DNA from: Phaeospirillum sp.
Lineage (GTDB): Bacteria > Pseudomonadota > Alphaproteobacteria > Rhodospirillales > Magnetospirillaceae
DNA: 64,000 bases
Direction: 5' to 3'
Assembly (NCBI GenBank): GCA_030651575.1
Contig: JAUSFB010000048.1
Location: 1 to 64,000 of the forward strand
Part shown: piece by piece, positions 52,513 to 61,682 of the stretch
How the letters are laid out: every line of letters begins with the position of its first letter
Numbering within the stretch: position 1 is the stretch's first letter
The notes under the pieces: generated by a model
Told to the model about the DNA's origin: nothing
Seen by the model: only the letters and a program-made list of their open reading frames with translations
Database searches by the model: none
Position numbers and translations under genes: made by a program

Positions 52513-53616
52513 TCAGCCCGGCGTCTTGCCGTGGCCGATCATCCAGTCGGCGATCGCCCGGGCGGCGATGGCATGGCCGCGCGGCGTCCAGTGGCCGTCA
52601 TGGGGAAAGCTGGTGGCGTCGTGTCCGGCCGCCTTGAAGACATCGATCATGTCCACATAGTCGATGCCTTGCTTGGCCATCTCCGCCTCCACGCCCAGGC
52701 GCAGATCGCGGTGGAAGCCAAGATCGTCGCGAACCTCGAACCGGGTGGGGATGACCGCCACCACGAAGGGGGTATCCGGCGGCAGCATGGCCCTGAGGCG
52801 GACCAGTTCGGTTGCGGTGCTGGACAGTCCGCTCATGAGGGTTTCCGGGGTGGTGTTGTGAAAGTCCACCAATCGGGCGTCGTTGATGACACCCAATTTT
52901 TCCAGCACCACGGCCGCCAGATCGATGCGCTTCAGCACGACCGTGAAAAAATTATAAAGGGCCAGATGCTCCGTCATATACATCTTGAGGGCGGTCACGC
53001 CCAGGGCGCGCGGCTCTTCCTGTACGGCGCCAGCCGCCAGCCGGGCTTCGGCGGCGCAATCCATGGGACCGACCCGATTCTCCACCGTCAGGCCGACCAC
53101 GACCGCCAGGGGGCGGGCATCCTTGGGCATGCGGGCAGTCAGGGTCTGCCAGGCGCAGACCCCGCTTCCCGGACTGGCGATGTTGTAGGTGGGGCGGTCG
53201 AGGAACCGGGCCAGCAGAGCGGTATAGGTCTCGTCGCGCTCGACCCCCCAGCCGAACGAGAACGAATCGCCAAGCACCCAGACCCGCCCATCGGCGGCGG
53301 CAACGGACTCGTCATTGCGCAGCCCGAACTCGTTGATGTGGATATGACTGCGGAAATCGCCGTTGTTTTGCGAGAAATAACCGTCGAATCCCGGCCGGCC
53401 CAGGCTGGTGTTGGGGTATCCGGGATAGCTGATCTGCGTCATGAAGCGGCCGGAAAAGTACTCGTTCCAGCCGGGCATCGCCACCCGCAGACCCATTTCC
53501 AGGCCCGCCAGCGTAACGGCGGCCACCAGGAGGACGGCCACGAACGCGACCAACCTCCGGGGCCGGGTCTCCCCGTCGAAGCTCGTCCTGGAATGCTTGC
53601 GCCTTGAACGGCTCAT
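52513..53616 (-). CDS. Membrane-anchored SGNH/GDSL hydrolase-like protein
   Basis: 367 residues. A basic N-terminus and one transmembrane helix (about 22-44) precede an extracytoplasmic SGNH domain. Nucleophile block VWVLGDSFSFGWGVERDETY (Ser118), Gly block in NIASPGSGVCAW, and catalytic Asp/His in DGHWTPRGHAIAARAI. It probably acts on acyl groups of the glycan. It ends about 100 bases before the SxtJ start and follows the GT2 gene by seven bases in the same direction. Confidence 0.8.
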   Translation of the reverse strand: MSRSRRKHSRTSFDGETRPRRLVAFVAVLLVAAVTLAGLEMGLRVAMPGWNEYFSGRFMTQISYPGYPNTSLGRPGFDGYFSQNNGDFRSHIHINEFGLRNDESVAAADGRVWVLGDSFSFGWGVERDETYTALLARFLDRPTYNIASPGSGVCAWQTLTARMPKDARPLAVVVGLTVENRVGPMDCAAEARLAAGAVQEEPRALGVTALKMYMTEHLALYNFFTVVLKRIDLAAVVLEKLGVINDARLVDFHNTTPETLMSGLSSTATELVRLRAMLPPDTPFVVAVIPTRFEVRDDLGFHRDLRLGVEAEMAKQGIDYVDMIDVFKAAGHDATSFPHDGHWTPRGHAIAARAIADWMIGHGKTPG

Positions 53617-53623
53617 GGCTGCC

Positions 53624-54607
53624 TCAATGCCCCGACGGCGTCAGCGTCAGGGTCTCCAGAATGAAGGTCTTGTAATCCACCAACGGGATGATCTGCCGCT
53701 GGATGCGCTGGTGCAGTCCCATGAACATCATGAGCAGGCCGGGCATGAACACCTGAAGCAGGAGCACCGCGAAGGTCAGGGTGATCTGGGAGGTCCAGCC
53801 CATGGCGATGGTCACGTCGGAGAACAGGCGTCCGTAGAAGAGGACAAGGTCGAGGGCGAACACGGCCACGGCAAGGGCCAGAGAGCCCAGCACCACCCGC
53901 ACGCCCACCACTTCGGCATGAACGGCCAGACCGGAAAAGCCGTGCACCACCAGATTGACCAGATTCATGTTGGTCGTGCCGTGCAGGCGACGGCCCCGCG
54001 CGGCCCCAAGCGAGGTAAACGGCAGCCGCGCCTTCATCACGCCAGCGGGGAAATGCAGGCCGATTTCCCACACGCCGGCCAGCCGCCGGATCAACCGTCG
54101 GGGCACCACCGAGAAGTTGCCGATGGAGATGGGCATGCCGGTCAGCATGCCGTAAAGCTTCTTGTAAAGGCCATAAAGCGCCTTGAAGACCGGTCCTTCG
54201 CTGCGCTCCGTGCGCGAGGCGAACACGATCTTGCGACCCTCTTCCCGACGCGCCGCCGTCAGCAGGGTCGGCACCACCTCGGGCCGGTCCTCGTGATCGG
54301 CGTCCATCACCACCAGGTAATCGCAGTCAATCTCGGCGGCGACATAGCCGACCCCGATGGACAAGGCGCGCTGATTGCCCAGATTGCGAACCAGGGTCAG
54401 CACCGTGACCTCCCGGATAAAGGCGAAGTCATGGCCATCCAGCAGATCATCGGGAGCCGGGTCCAGCGAACCATCGTCCATCACCACGACCCGCGCGCCG
54501 GCGGCGGCGCCGGCCAGGGTCCGGTCCAGCAGAGGCAGCAACGCCTTCAGCGACGCCCAGTCGTTATAGGCGGCGGTCAGGATGCAAAGGGACTCTCGGC
54601 TGGTCAT
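53624..54607 (-). CDS. GT2-family glycosyltransferase with C-terminal membrane helices
   Basis: 327 residues from the ATG at 54607. The GT-A core has ILTAAYNDWASLKALLPLLD, VVVMDDGSLD, LVRNLGNQRALSIGVGY and the DXD-like VVMDADHEDRPE. Two C-terminal transmembrane hairpins (VLGSLALAVAVFALDLVLF, TFAVLLLQVFMPGLLMMFMG) indicate a polyprenyl-phosphate sugar synthase of the DPM1/GtrB kind or a membrane-bound polymer enzyme. If the former, it could feed the GT39 enzyme at 30796-32316. Confidence 0.82.
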   Translation of the reverse strand: MTSRESLCILTAAYNDWASLKALLPLLDRTLAGAAAGARVVVMDDGSLDPAPDDLLDGHDFAFIREVTVLTLVRNLGNQRALSIGVGYVAAEIDCDYLVVMDADHEDRPEVVPTLLTAARREEGRKIVFASRTERSEGPVFKALYGLYKKLYGMLTGMPISIGNFSVVPRRLIRRLAGVWEIGLHFPAGVMKARLPFTSLGAARGRRLHGTTNMNLVNLVVHGFSGLAVHAEVVGVRVVLGSLALAVAVFALDLVLFYGRLFSDVTIAMGWTSQITLTFAVLLLQVFMPGLLMMFMGLHQRIQRQIIPLVDYKTFILETLTLTPSGH

Positions 54608-54725
54608 GGCTTGCGCGACCGGCGCAGGCTCCTCGCGCAAAGGGTATCCGCCGGAAGGCGGGAGTTCAGGGCCACTAGGTAACGGAAAAGCGGGGCGGCG
54701 TCAAATCCAGGGCGTGGCTTCACCC

Positions 54726-55919
54726 TTACGGCTTGCGCCCGTTGCTTTTAAGGACGGCGTCCAGCCCGCTGTCGATGATGCAGCCGGCCAGATCCTTCGA
54801 AAACGCCGCCGTGTAATGGACCGCATCCACGTAAAGCGGCTCCTGCCGGGCGTGCTGGATGTCGGCGCACCACACGAAGCCGTCACCGAACGCGCCAGCC
54901 GTGTGGCGGGTCTTCGCCGCTTCGTAGCCGTTGCCGGATTCGGCGTGAATCGCCATGCCGTCGCGTTTGAACGGATGATGGGCCAGATCGTACCGGTAGG
55001 TGGGCACCGGCTGCCAGACGAACAGGGGCCTGACCTTCCAGGTTTCGGCCAGCCGTTCGATCAAGGCCTTATTGGCCAGATAGCGGTCCAGGACAGCTTC
55101 GGCTTTCGCGCCGGACCCGCCTTGCATCAATTGCTGGATGCTGGCCTCCGCCTGCTGCTCCACAGGCTTGGCGGCAAAGCGCGCGGAGACCTTCTCCGCC
55201 AACCGGACCAGCGGCAAGCCGACCGCGAGGCGGCGAAAGGCGGTCCCCACCGTCACCGCCTGGTTTTCCATGACGGTGGCGATATGGTCGCTCATGAACA
55301 GAAAGGTTTCGTGATGGAAGAACTCGTTCAGGCCATCCACGAAGACCGCCACATCAGGGCGGATGCCCTGCATGGCCAGACGCTGGAACAGCAAAAGCTC
55401 GTGGGTGGAAAAATAGTAGGACTGGCCGAAATTATAGACCGCCACCTTGGCGGCCGACGGGTCCAGCAGCCGTTGCAGCGCCGCCGGCACGGTATCGCCA
55501 TCGGACACGCCCCAACCAAAGACGGTCGAGCCGCCAAAGACGAAGACGTTGATCCGGTCCGGCGCGGGGGGCCAGGGCAACTCGGCGCCGGTGGCGCGCC
55601 AGCCGGCTTCGGTGATGGTGTAGAAACGTCCCTTGCCGGGATGCTCCTTGAACTGCCCCAGCGGCTCGTAAGCATAGGGCGGCCAATCCGCCCGCTCCTT
55701 GAGCAAGGCCTGGATATCGGTCTTGTCCCAACCGGGATAAACCCGCTGCCGGTCGGCCCAGGGATTGTCGGCGACAAGCCCCCCGACGCGAAGCTTGGCC
55801 CAATCCAGGGCGTGAAGCGCCGCCAGGGCCAACAGATTGACGATCACGGCGGCGATGACGAAATTAAGCGTGATGACCGCCAGGGTCGCGTAAGGCCCCA
55901 TGCCGTCGCGGCGGGTCAT
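54726..55919 (-). CDS. SGNH-like membrane-anchored protein, divergent
   Basis: 397 residues. One N-terminal membrane helix (about 12-38) and then a soluble domain with [23 protein letters not shown] in place of the GDS block, [34 protein letters not shown] with the Asn expected for the oxyanion, and [14 protein letters not shown] near the C-terminus as the Asp/His block. It fits SGNH-fold proteins in glycan loci that act on acyl substituents. Its start overlaps the epimerase stop (ATGA). Confidence 0.72.
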   Translation of the reverse strand: MTRRDGMGPYATLAVITLNFVIAAVIVNLLALAALHALDWAKLRVGGLVADNPWADRQRVYPGWDKTDIQALLKERADWPPYAYEPLGQFKEHPGKGRFYTITEAGWRATGAELPWPPAPDRINVFVFGGSTVFGWGVSDGDTVPAALQRLLDPSAAKVAVYNFGQSYYFSTHELLLFQRLAMQGIRPDVAVFVDGLNEFFHHETFLFMSDHIATVMENQAVTVGTAFRRLAVGLPLVRLAEKVSARFAAKPVEQQAEASIQQLMQGGSGAKAEAVLDRYLANKALIERLAETWKVRPLFVWQPVPTYRYDLAHHPFKRDGMAIHAESGNGYEAAKTRHTAGAFGDGFVWCADIQHARQEPLYVDAVHYTAAFSKDLAGCIIDSGLDAVLKSNGRKP

Positions 55920-56989
55920 GACCCGGCCTTGGTCCGCTCGACCAGGGCATCATGAATCTCGGTCAGCAGGGTGACCAGATCATATTTATAGGTCCAGTCG
56001 GGGTAGTGGCTTTGAAACTTACGGACGTCGGACACCCACCAGATATGGTCACCGGCGCGGTTGCCGTCGGTATAGCTCCAGTTCATGGGCCGCCCGGTCA
56101 GCTTTTCGCAGACGACGATGGCCTCCAGCATGGAGCATTCGGAATGGCGGCTGCCGCCGATATTGTAGACCTCGCCGATCCGGGGATTGCTGGCGAAGTG
56201 CCACAGCGCGTTGACCAGATCGTAGGAATGGATGTTGTCGCGGACCTGCTTGCCCTTATAGCCGAACACCGTATACGCCCGGTCGGTGACCGCGCATTTG
56301 ACCAGATAGCTGAGAAAACCGTGCAACTGCGCCCCGGAATGAGCCGGACCGGTCAGGCAGCCGCCGCGAAAGCAGGCGGTGGGCATACCGAAATAGCGGC
56401 CGTATTCCTGCACCATCAGGTCGGCCGAAGCCTTGGAGGCGCCGAACAGGCTGTGCATACAGCCGTCGATGCTCATGGTTTCGTCGATGCCGTGGACTCC
56501 GTAGGCGTGCGACGGATCGCATTCCCAGCGGGTTTCCCGCTCGATCAACGGCAGACGGTTGGGCGTGTCGCCATAGACCTTGTTGGTGCTGGTGAAGATG
56601 AAGGGCGCGGTCTTGGCGAATTTCCGGGTCGCTTCCAGCAGAACCAGGGTGCCGTTGGCGTTGACGGTGAAATCCATGAAAGGGTCATTGGCGGCCCAGT
56701 CATGGGACGGCTGCGCCGCCGTATGGATGACCATGGCGATGGAACCGGCATAATGCTGGAACAAGGCGTTCATGGCGTCGGCGTCGCGGATGTCGGCGTC
56801 CACATGGCGATAGCCCGCGACGGTGGTTTCCAACTGCTGCCGGTTCCAAAGGGTGGAGCCGTCCGCGCCGAAGAAGGTCTGGCGCAGGTTGTTGTCCACT
56901 CCCACCACCGTCAGGCCCTTACCGGCCAGGAAACGAACCGCTTCCGACCCGATCAGGCCGGCCGAACCGGTGACGATCGCAATATCCAT
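55916..56989 (-). CDS. CDP-paratose 2-epimerase-like NAD-dependent epimerase
   Basis: 357 residues from the ATG at 56989 (GAGGGTGGTC just before it). The N-terminus [21 protein letters not shown] with [11 protein letters not shown] and [10 protein letters not shown] is characteristic of CDP-paratose 2-epimerase/RfbE-like enzymes, and the SDR catalytic Tyr-x3-Lys may be replaced in the [11 protein letters not shown] region. It probably inverts C2 of an NDP-hexose for the polysaccharide. The substrate may differ from CDP-paratose, since the other dideoxyhexose genes are not present. Confidence 0.8.
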   Translation of the reverse strand: MDIAIVTGSAGLIGSEAVRFLAGKGLTVVGVDNNLRQTFFGADGSTLWNRQQLETTVAGYRHVDADIRDADAMNALFQHYAGSIAMVIHTAAQPSHDWAANDPFMDFTVNANGTLVLLEATRKFAKTAPFIFTSTNKVYGDTPNRLPLIERETRWECDPSHAYGVHGIDETMSIDGCMHSLFGASKASADLMVQEYGRYFGMPTACFRGGCLTGPAHSGAQLHGFLSYLVKCAVTDRAYTVFGYKGKQVRDNIHSYDLVNALWHFASNPRIGEVYNIGGSRHSECSMLEAIVVCEKLTGRPMNWSYTDGNRAGDHIWWVSDVRKFQSHYPDWTYKYDLVTLLTEIHDALVERTKAGS

Positions 56990-57098
56990 GACCACCCTCT
57001 CAGCAACGTCGTGGACCGCCGACCCGTTGGCGTCACTACGGACATCCATAGAGGGCGTGTCGGATGGCTGTCAAGGCGGCGTCGCGGCGGCGGGTCCA

Positions 57099-58382
57099 TC
57101 ATGAATGCCCGAGAAGCCGGGTTTCCATGCCGCGACGCGACGACAGCAGCTTGCGTTCAAGCAGCAGATGCACGGCGATGGCGGCCAGCACCGAACCCAG
57201 GATGAACAGGCCGAACGCGAGAAGCTCGTTGAGCCAGGCGGTGGCTCCCGCCATGATGAAGAGCTTCTGAAACAAGGACAGCGCCGGCCAGTGCACCAGA
57301 TAAAGGGTGTAGGAAATACCGCCCAGCGCGATCAGCCATCGGGGTAGTGACAGCCGTCCCGCCCTTTCCAGGTCGAACAACGCCAGGATCATCGCCCCCG
57401 AATACAGTCCGAACAACGCCGGGGAATAGGGAATATCCGCGCCCGTCAGGCTTTGGACCACACCGGTAACGGCGAACAGGATCGTCCCGACAGTCCCCAA
57501 GGCGACGCTGACGCCCAACGGCAGCCGTCCGCGCCAGCGAAAGGCCGCGAGACCAGTCAGAAAGCAGGCCACGACCGGCTTGGTCAAGAATTGCAGCGGC
57601 GCGTTGTCGATCTGGGGAAAGGTCGCCTCCTTGAGGATGAACAGCGCCACCCAGCCGATGATCAGGGGCCAGCCGGCCCTGGGCCAGGCGATGACCACGG
57701 CAAAGGCCCCATAGAACAGAATCTCGTACATCAAGGTCCAGGCGACGGGCAGGACCGGCAACTTGTCCACCGGGGCGAAGGGCAACAAGGTGAGCGACTG
57801 GAGAAGAACCAGGGGCTCGCGCTCATAGCCAAAGCCCATGCCGGGAACGGCGAACAGCACCGGGATCAACGGCAACATCACCGCCCAGTACAAAGGGTAG
57901 ACACGCCAGAACCGGCGAAAGGCGAAGATGGCCACCTTGTTCGCATGACCCACGTCGCGACTGTGGATCAGACAGATGACGAAGGCGCTGAGGCTGAAAA
58001 ACAGCTCCACCCCCCGATGGCCGAAATGAAAGACATTGGCCAGAACCGGCGCACCGTACATGCCGCTGTCGGATATACGCACCGTGGCATGGCTGAGTAG
58101 AACCAGCAGCGCGCCGATTCCCCGGATGACCTCCAGGGATTCAAGCTTGCCGCCACGACGCGGGGGGCGCTCGGCCCCATGGCCCTGGTCGGCGTGGATG
58201 GAGGGGGAAGAAATACGGATGCTCCCTGGCCGAAAGAGCCTGCTGACCGGCGTGGACGGGCTACTATTCGACCCCCCATTCCCGTTGTCAAGCCATCCCC
58301 CCGGCTCTTTCCGGGCAACCCCGACCTTGAACCGCACGGCAAGGCCGCGTAACGTGCCCGACACGCGATGCCCGCCGAGCAC
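57099..58382 (-). CDS. Acyltransferase 3 family membrane protein, start uncertain
   Basis: The frame gives up to 427 residues. The conserved part begins SLEVIRGIGALLVLLSHATVR (catalytic His in LSH) and FHFGHRGVELFFSLSAFVI, followed by about ten transmembrane helices, as in OafA-type O-acyltransferases that acetylate surface sugars. The first ~80 residues are low-complexity and have no good ATG or Shine-Dalgarno, so the true start is probably nearer 58150-58320. Its upstream part overlaps antisense the leader of the radical SAM gene at 58422. Confidence 0.75.
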   Translation of the reverse strand: MLGGHRVSGTLRGLAVRFKVGVARKEPGGWLDNGNGGSNSSPSTPVSRLFRPGSIRISSPSIHADQGHGAERPPRRGGKLESLEVIRGIGALLVLLSHATVRISDSGMYGAPVLANVFHFGHRGVELFFSLSAFVICLIHSRDVGHANKVAIFAFRRFWRVYPLYWAVMLPLIPVLFAVPGMGFGYEREPLVLLQSLTLLPFAPVDKLPVLPVAWTLMYEILFYGAFAVVIAWPRAGWPLIIGWVALFILKEATFPQIDNAPLQFLTKPVVACFLTGLAAFRWRGRLPLGVSVALGTVGTILFAVTGVVQSLTGADIPYSPALFGLYSGAMILALFDLERAGRLSLPRWLIALGGISYTLYLVHWPALSLFQKLFIMAGATAWLNELLAFGLFILGSVLAAIAVHLLLERKLLSSRRGMETRLLGHS

Positions 58383-58421
58383 GTTTCAGCGGGGCATCCC
58401 CCCCTTGGAGGTTCCCGCCCC

Positions 58422-60023
58422 GTGCGTGTCAAACTCGCCTATATCGGTTCATCCGTTTCATCCTTCGGGACCCGCGTATTGGCAAGTCTCGTCGCACGGG
58501 ACTTCGAAGATTCCAGGCTCCATTTCATTCTCGCGGAGAATTTCCGCAAGCTGACGAGCATCTTGCTGTCCGACGCCACATCGCGCCTGTCACCGGACGA
58601 AATCGACCGGATCGGGCGGGGTCTGGCCGATGCCGACGTCATCGGTCTTTCCAGTTTTTCCGAATACGCCGTCCTGACCAAGGACGTGATCGCCGCCATC
58701 CGCCGGCATAACCCCGGCGCGTTCCTGATCTGGGGCGGCGTCCATCCCACCGCCGACCCGGAGGACTGCATCGGCTGCGTCGACGCCGTCGGCATCGGCG
58801 AGGCCGAGATTTCCCTGCCCATGCTGCTGCAACGGCTGAAGAACAAGGAGCCGTTCGACGACGTGCCCGGATTCTGGTTCCACCGGGACGGCGGCGTGGT
58901 GAAGAACGCCTCGCCGCCGCTGCTGTCCTCCGAGGGACTGAACGACCTTCCCCATCCCCTCTATGGCGACCGGGAATATATCTTCGCGCCGGGAGACCAG
59001 GGATTCCGGCCCCTGACCGCCGACGACTATGTGGAGCTGGACGCGCTGTCCTACAACACGGTGTGGTCGCGCGGCTGCCCGTTCAAGTGCTCCTATTGCG
59101 GCAACAGCCGCCTTATCGAGCTGGATTCGGGCTATTCGCGCATCCGCAATTCCAGCCCCGACCATGTCATCGACGAGGTCGCCACCGCCATCGCCCGTTT
59201 CCCGCATATCAGCTTCGTCGTCTTTCACGACGACTGCCTGATCTCGCTGCCCGAGGATGTGTTGGAGGAGTTCGCCACCAAATGGCGGGAGCGCATCGGC
59301 CTGCCATTCGCGGTCACCGGACTGACGCCGGTTCACATCCGCGAGAACAAACTTAAGATTCTGCTGTCGGGCGGGCTCAACCGGGTGCGCATGGGCGTCC
59401 AGAGCGGCAGCGACGCCATCTTGAAGTTCTACCGCCGCCCCAATCGGGCGGGGCTGATCAAGGAGGCCACCGACATCCTCGGCCGTTACGCCAAGGTCAT
59501 GCTGCCGCCCCATTACGACATGATCTTCGACAACCCCATCGAGACCAAGGAGGATGTGGAGGCGTCGTTGCGGCTTTTGAACGACATGCCGCGCCCCTAC
59601 ATGATCAACGTATTTTCCCTGCGCCATATCCCGAACACCCAGCTGGGCCGCCAGCTTGCCGAGGTGGATATGGACATCGACAAGATCGAACGGGACTTCA
59701 CCTCGGTCATGCCGACCTATGCCAACGCCCTGATGTATCTGGTGGCGATCACTCATATTCCCGGCCCGCTGTTCGAGCGCCTGCTTCGGCCGGTCCGCCC
59801 CTATCGCGACAACCTGAACGCGGCGTGGCAGCCGCTCATCCTTCTCCTGCGCGGCCTGTTGATGGCCAAGCGCGCCTATTTCCACATTCGGGCAGGTGAT
59901 TTCTCCATCGTCTTCGGCAAAATGGGTCTGCGCCTGCGCAAGCTGCGCCTGCTGCCGGAAGTGACGGCGGCCCCCAACACGTATGAAGGCCTGCTCCGCC
60001 GCAAGCCCGCCGCGACGAACTGA
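58422..60023 (+). CDS. B12-binding radical SAM protein
   Basis: 533 residues from a GTG at 58422, with TTGGAGG about 11 bases upstream; an ATG frame extension to 58368 is less likely. The N-terminal half (1-200) resembles a cobalamin-binding Rossmann domain (VIGLSSFSEYAVLTKDVIAAI, FLIWGGVHPTADPEDC, GIGEAEISL). The radical SAM motif is CPFKCSYC (C219, C223, C226), and FAVTGLTPVHI and RVRMGVQSGSDAIL follow. Such enzymes methylate or rearrange unactivated carbons, here possibly a sugar. It is divergent from the acyltransferase gene. Confidence 0.85.
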   Translation: MRVKLAYIGSSVSSFGTRVLASLVARDFEDSRLHFILAENFRKLTSILLSDATSRLSPDEIDRIGRGLADADVIGLSSFSEYAVLTKDVIAAIRRHNPGAFLIWGGVHPTADPEDCIGCVDAVGIGEAEISLPMLLQRLKNKEPFDDVPGFWFHRDGGVVKNASPPLLSSEGLNDLPHPLYGDREYIFAPGDQGFRPLTADDYVELDALSYNTVWSRGCPFKCSYCGNSRLIELDSGYSRIRNSSPDHVIDEVATAIARFPHISFVVFHDDCLISLPEDVLEEFATKWRERIGLPFAVTGLTPVHIRENKLKILLSGGLNRVRMGVQSGSDAILKFYRRPNRAGLIKEATDILGRYAKVMLPPHYDMIFDNPIETKEDVEASLRLLNDMPRPYMINVFSLRHIPNTQLGRQLAEVDMDIDKIERDFTSVMPTYANALMYLVAITHIPGPLFERLLRPVRPYRDNLNAAWQPLILLLRGLLMAKRAYFHIRAGDFSIVFGKMGLRLRKLRLLPEVTAAPNTYEGLLRRKPAATN

Positions 60024-60039
60024 GGCCAGCCGGTCGGCG

Positions 60040-60063
60040 CCAAGCCCTTGGCCAAGGGCTTGG
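60040..60063. terminator. Perfect 12-bp palindrome after the radical SAM gene
   Basis: CCAAGCCCTTGG followed directly by CCAAGGGCTTGG: a 24-bp palindrome with no loop bases, 17 bases past the stop. There is no T-run, so it may be a Rho-type pause hairpin, a REP-like element or a binding site. Confidence 0.45.
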
Positions 60064-60079
60064 ATCGCCAAGAAAATCC

Positions 60080-60109
60080 TTGCCCTTCGGCGGGCCTTGT
60101 TTCTATGAT
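60080..60109 (+). promoter_or_regulatory. Promoter candidate for the diacetamido-sugar operon
   Basis: TTGCCC (60080-60085), 18-base spacer and TATGAT (60104-60109), about 35 bases before the acetyltransferase ATG. The gene cluster downstream to the window end is on the same strand. Confidence 0.5.
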
Positions 60110-60148
60110 GCGCCCGCTTTGCGCGACCCACTAGGGGTAGATATCTCG

Positions 60149-60649
60149 ATGCCCATAGCCCCTTCGGTTAGTCTCGGTTGTAACGTCCGCATCTTCCAGC
60201 CGGATCTCGTCAACCTCTATGGCTGCGTCATCGGCGACAACACCAAGATCGGGGCTTTCGTCGAGATTCAGAAGGGCGTGGTGGTCGGCCAGTCGTGCAA
60301 GATCAGCTCGCACAGCTTCCTGTGCGAGGGCGTCACCGTGGAAGACGAAGTCTTTATCGGCCACGGCGTGATGTTCACCAACGACCTGTTCCCCCGCGCC
60401 ACCAATCCCGACGGATCGCAGCAGACCGAGGCCGACTGGCATGTGGTGCCCACGATGGTCGGGCGGCGCGCCTCCATCGGCTCCAACGCCACCATCCTTG
60501 CCGGCGTCACCATCGGCGCCGGCGCCATGATCGGCGCCGGCGCGGTGGTCACCCGCGATGTGCCCGACCACGCCGTGGCCGTCGGCAATCCCGCCCGAGT
60601 GGTGGGCGATGCCCGCGATCAGGGCGAGGCCGCCCGGCCGTTACCTTAA
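60149..60649 (+). CDS. WbpD-like hexapeptide N-acetyltransferase
   Basis: 166 residues from the ATG at 60149; AGGGG lies about 11 bases upstream. A left-handed beta-helix of hexapeptide repeats (GCNVRIFQPDLVNLYGCVIGDNTKIGAFVEIQKGVVVG and IGSNATILAGVTIGAGAMIGAGAVVT) with the loop HGVMFTNDLFPRA, the hallmark of WbpD/WlbB transferases that acetylate the 3-amino group of UDP-GlcNAc3NA. It sits immediately before dehydrogenase and aminotransferase genes of the same pathway, the classic WbpB-E-D set. The UDP-GlcNAc dehydrogenase (WbpA) is not in this window. Confidence 0.87.
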   Translation: MPIAPSVSLGCNVRIFQPDLVNLYGCVIGDNTKIGAFVEIQKGVVVGQSCKISSHSFLCEGVTVEDEVFIGHGVMFTNDLFPRATNPDGSQQTEADWHVVPTMVGRRASIGSNATILAGVTIGAGAMIGAGAVVTRDVPDHAVAVGNPARVVGDARDQGEAARPLP

Positions 60650-60665
60650 AATCCAGGAGGTTCCC

Positions 60666-61682
60666 ATTCTCAGGATCGGCGTCATCGGCTTCGGCTATTG
60701 GGGACCCAACTTGGTGCGCAACTTCGCCGAGGCGAAAGGCGGCAAAGTGGTGGCCATGGCCGATTTGTCGGCCCAGAAATGCACGGCCTTCGAGCGGCGC
60801 TATCCCGGCATCCGCACCACCACCGACCCGCGCGAGCTGATCAACGCCGCCGATGTGGATGCGGTGGTGATCGCCACGCCGGTGCGGACCCATTTCGAGC
60901 TGGCTTTCGCCGCCATCGAGGCCGGCAAGCATGTCATGGTCGAAAAGCCCATGACCGAGACAGTGGAGCAGGCCCTGCGTCTGGTGGACGCAGCCGCCAG
61001 GCGCGGCGTCACCTTGATGGTGGACCACACCTTCGTTTACACCGGCGCGGTCCGCAAGATCCGCAGCCTGGTGGAAAGCGGCGAGCTGGGCGACGTCTAC
61101 TACTACGATTCGACCCGCATCAATCTGGGGCTGTTCCAGCACGATGTGGATGTGATCTGGGACTTGGCCGTCCACGATCTGGCCATCCTCGACTACGTGG
61201 TCGGCGAGAAGGCCACGGCGGTGTCGGCCACCGGCATGGCCCATATTCCCGGCCATGTGGAGAACGTGGCCTACCTCACCGCCTATATGGGCTCGGGCAT
61301 GATCGCCCATGTGAACGTCAACTGGCTGTCACCGGTGAAGATCCGCCATACCATGGTAGGCGGCAGCCGCAAGATGGTGGTCTATGACGATCTGGAGCCC
61401 AGCGAGAAGCTGAAGATCTACGACAAGGGCATCACCCTGACCGACGATCCCGAGCGCATCTCGCAGATGCTGGTGGGCTATCGCACCGGCGACATGCTGG
61501 CGCCGCAGATCGTCGGCCGCGAGGCCCTCGCCGTCGAGGCCGAGCATTTCATCGATTGCGTCACCAATTCCAAGACGCCGATCACCGACGGCGCCTGCGG
61601 CCTTCGCATCGTCGAATTGTGCGAGGCGGCGACCAAGTCCATGAAGATGCGGGGACATCCCGTGGAGATCGTATCACGATGA
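60666..61682 (+). CDS. WbpB/WlbA-like Gfo/Idh/MocA dehydrogenase, apparent ATT start
   Basis: 338 residues. The NAD fold begins at once with RIGVIGFGYWGPNLVRNF; the catalytic EKP motif is VEKPMTE, and DLAVHDLAILDYV follows. It should oxidise the 3-hydroxyl of a UDP-HexNAc(A). No ATG, GTG or TTG lies near the expected start: the codon five bases after a perfect AGGAGG (60655-60660) is ATT at 60666. The nearest in-frame ATG (60609) is buried in the previous gene and would add 19 residues out of keeping with the family. Spacing, family alignment and the Shine-Dalgarno all point to ATT. The stop overlaps the aminotransferase ATG. Confidence 0.85.
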   Translation: MLRIGVIGFGYWGPNLVRNFAEAKGGKVVAMADLSAQKCTAFERRYPGIRTTTDPRELINAADVDAVVIATPVRTHFELAFAAIEAGKHVMVEKPMTETVEQALRLVDAAARRGVTLMVDHTFVYTGAVRKIRSLVESGELGDVYYYDSTRINLGLFQHDVDVIWDLAVHDLAILDYVVGEKATAVSATGMAHIPGHVENVAYLTAYMGSGMIAHVNVNWLSPVKIRHTMVGGSRKMVVYDDLEPSEKLKIYDKGITLTDDPERISQMLVGYRTGDMLAPQIVGREALAVEAEHFIDCVTNSKTPITDGACGLRIVELCEAATKSMKMRGHPVEIVSR

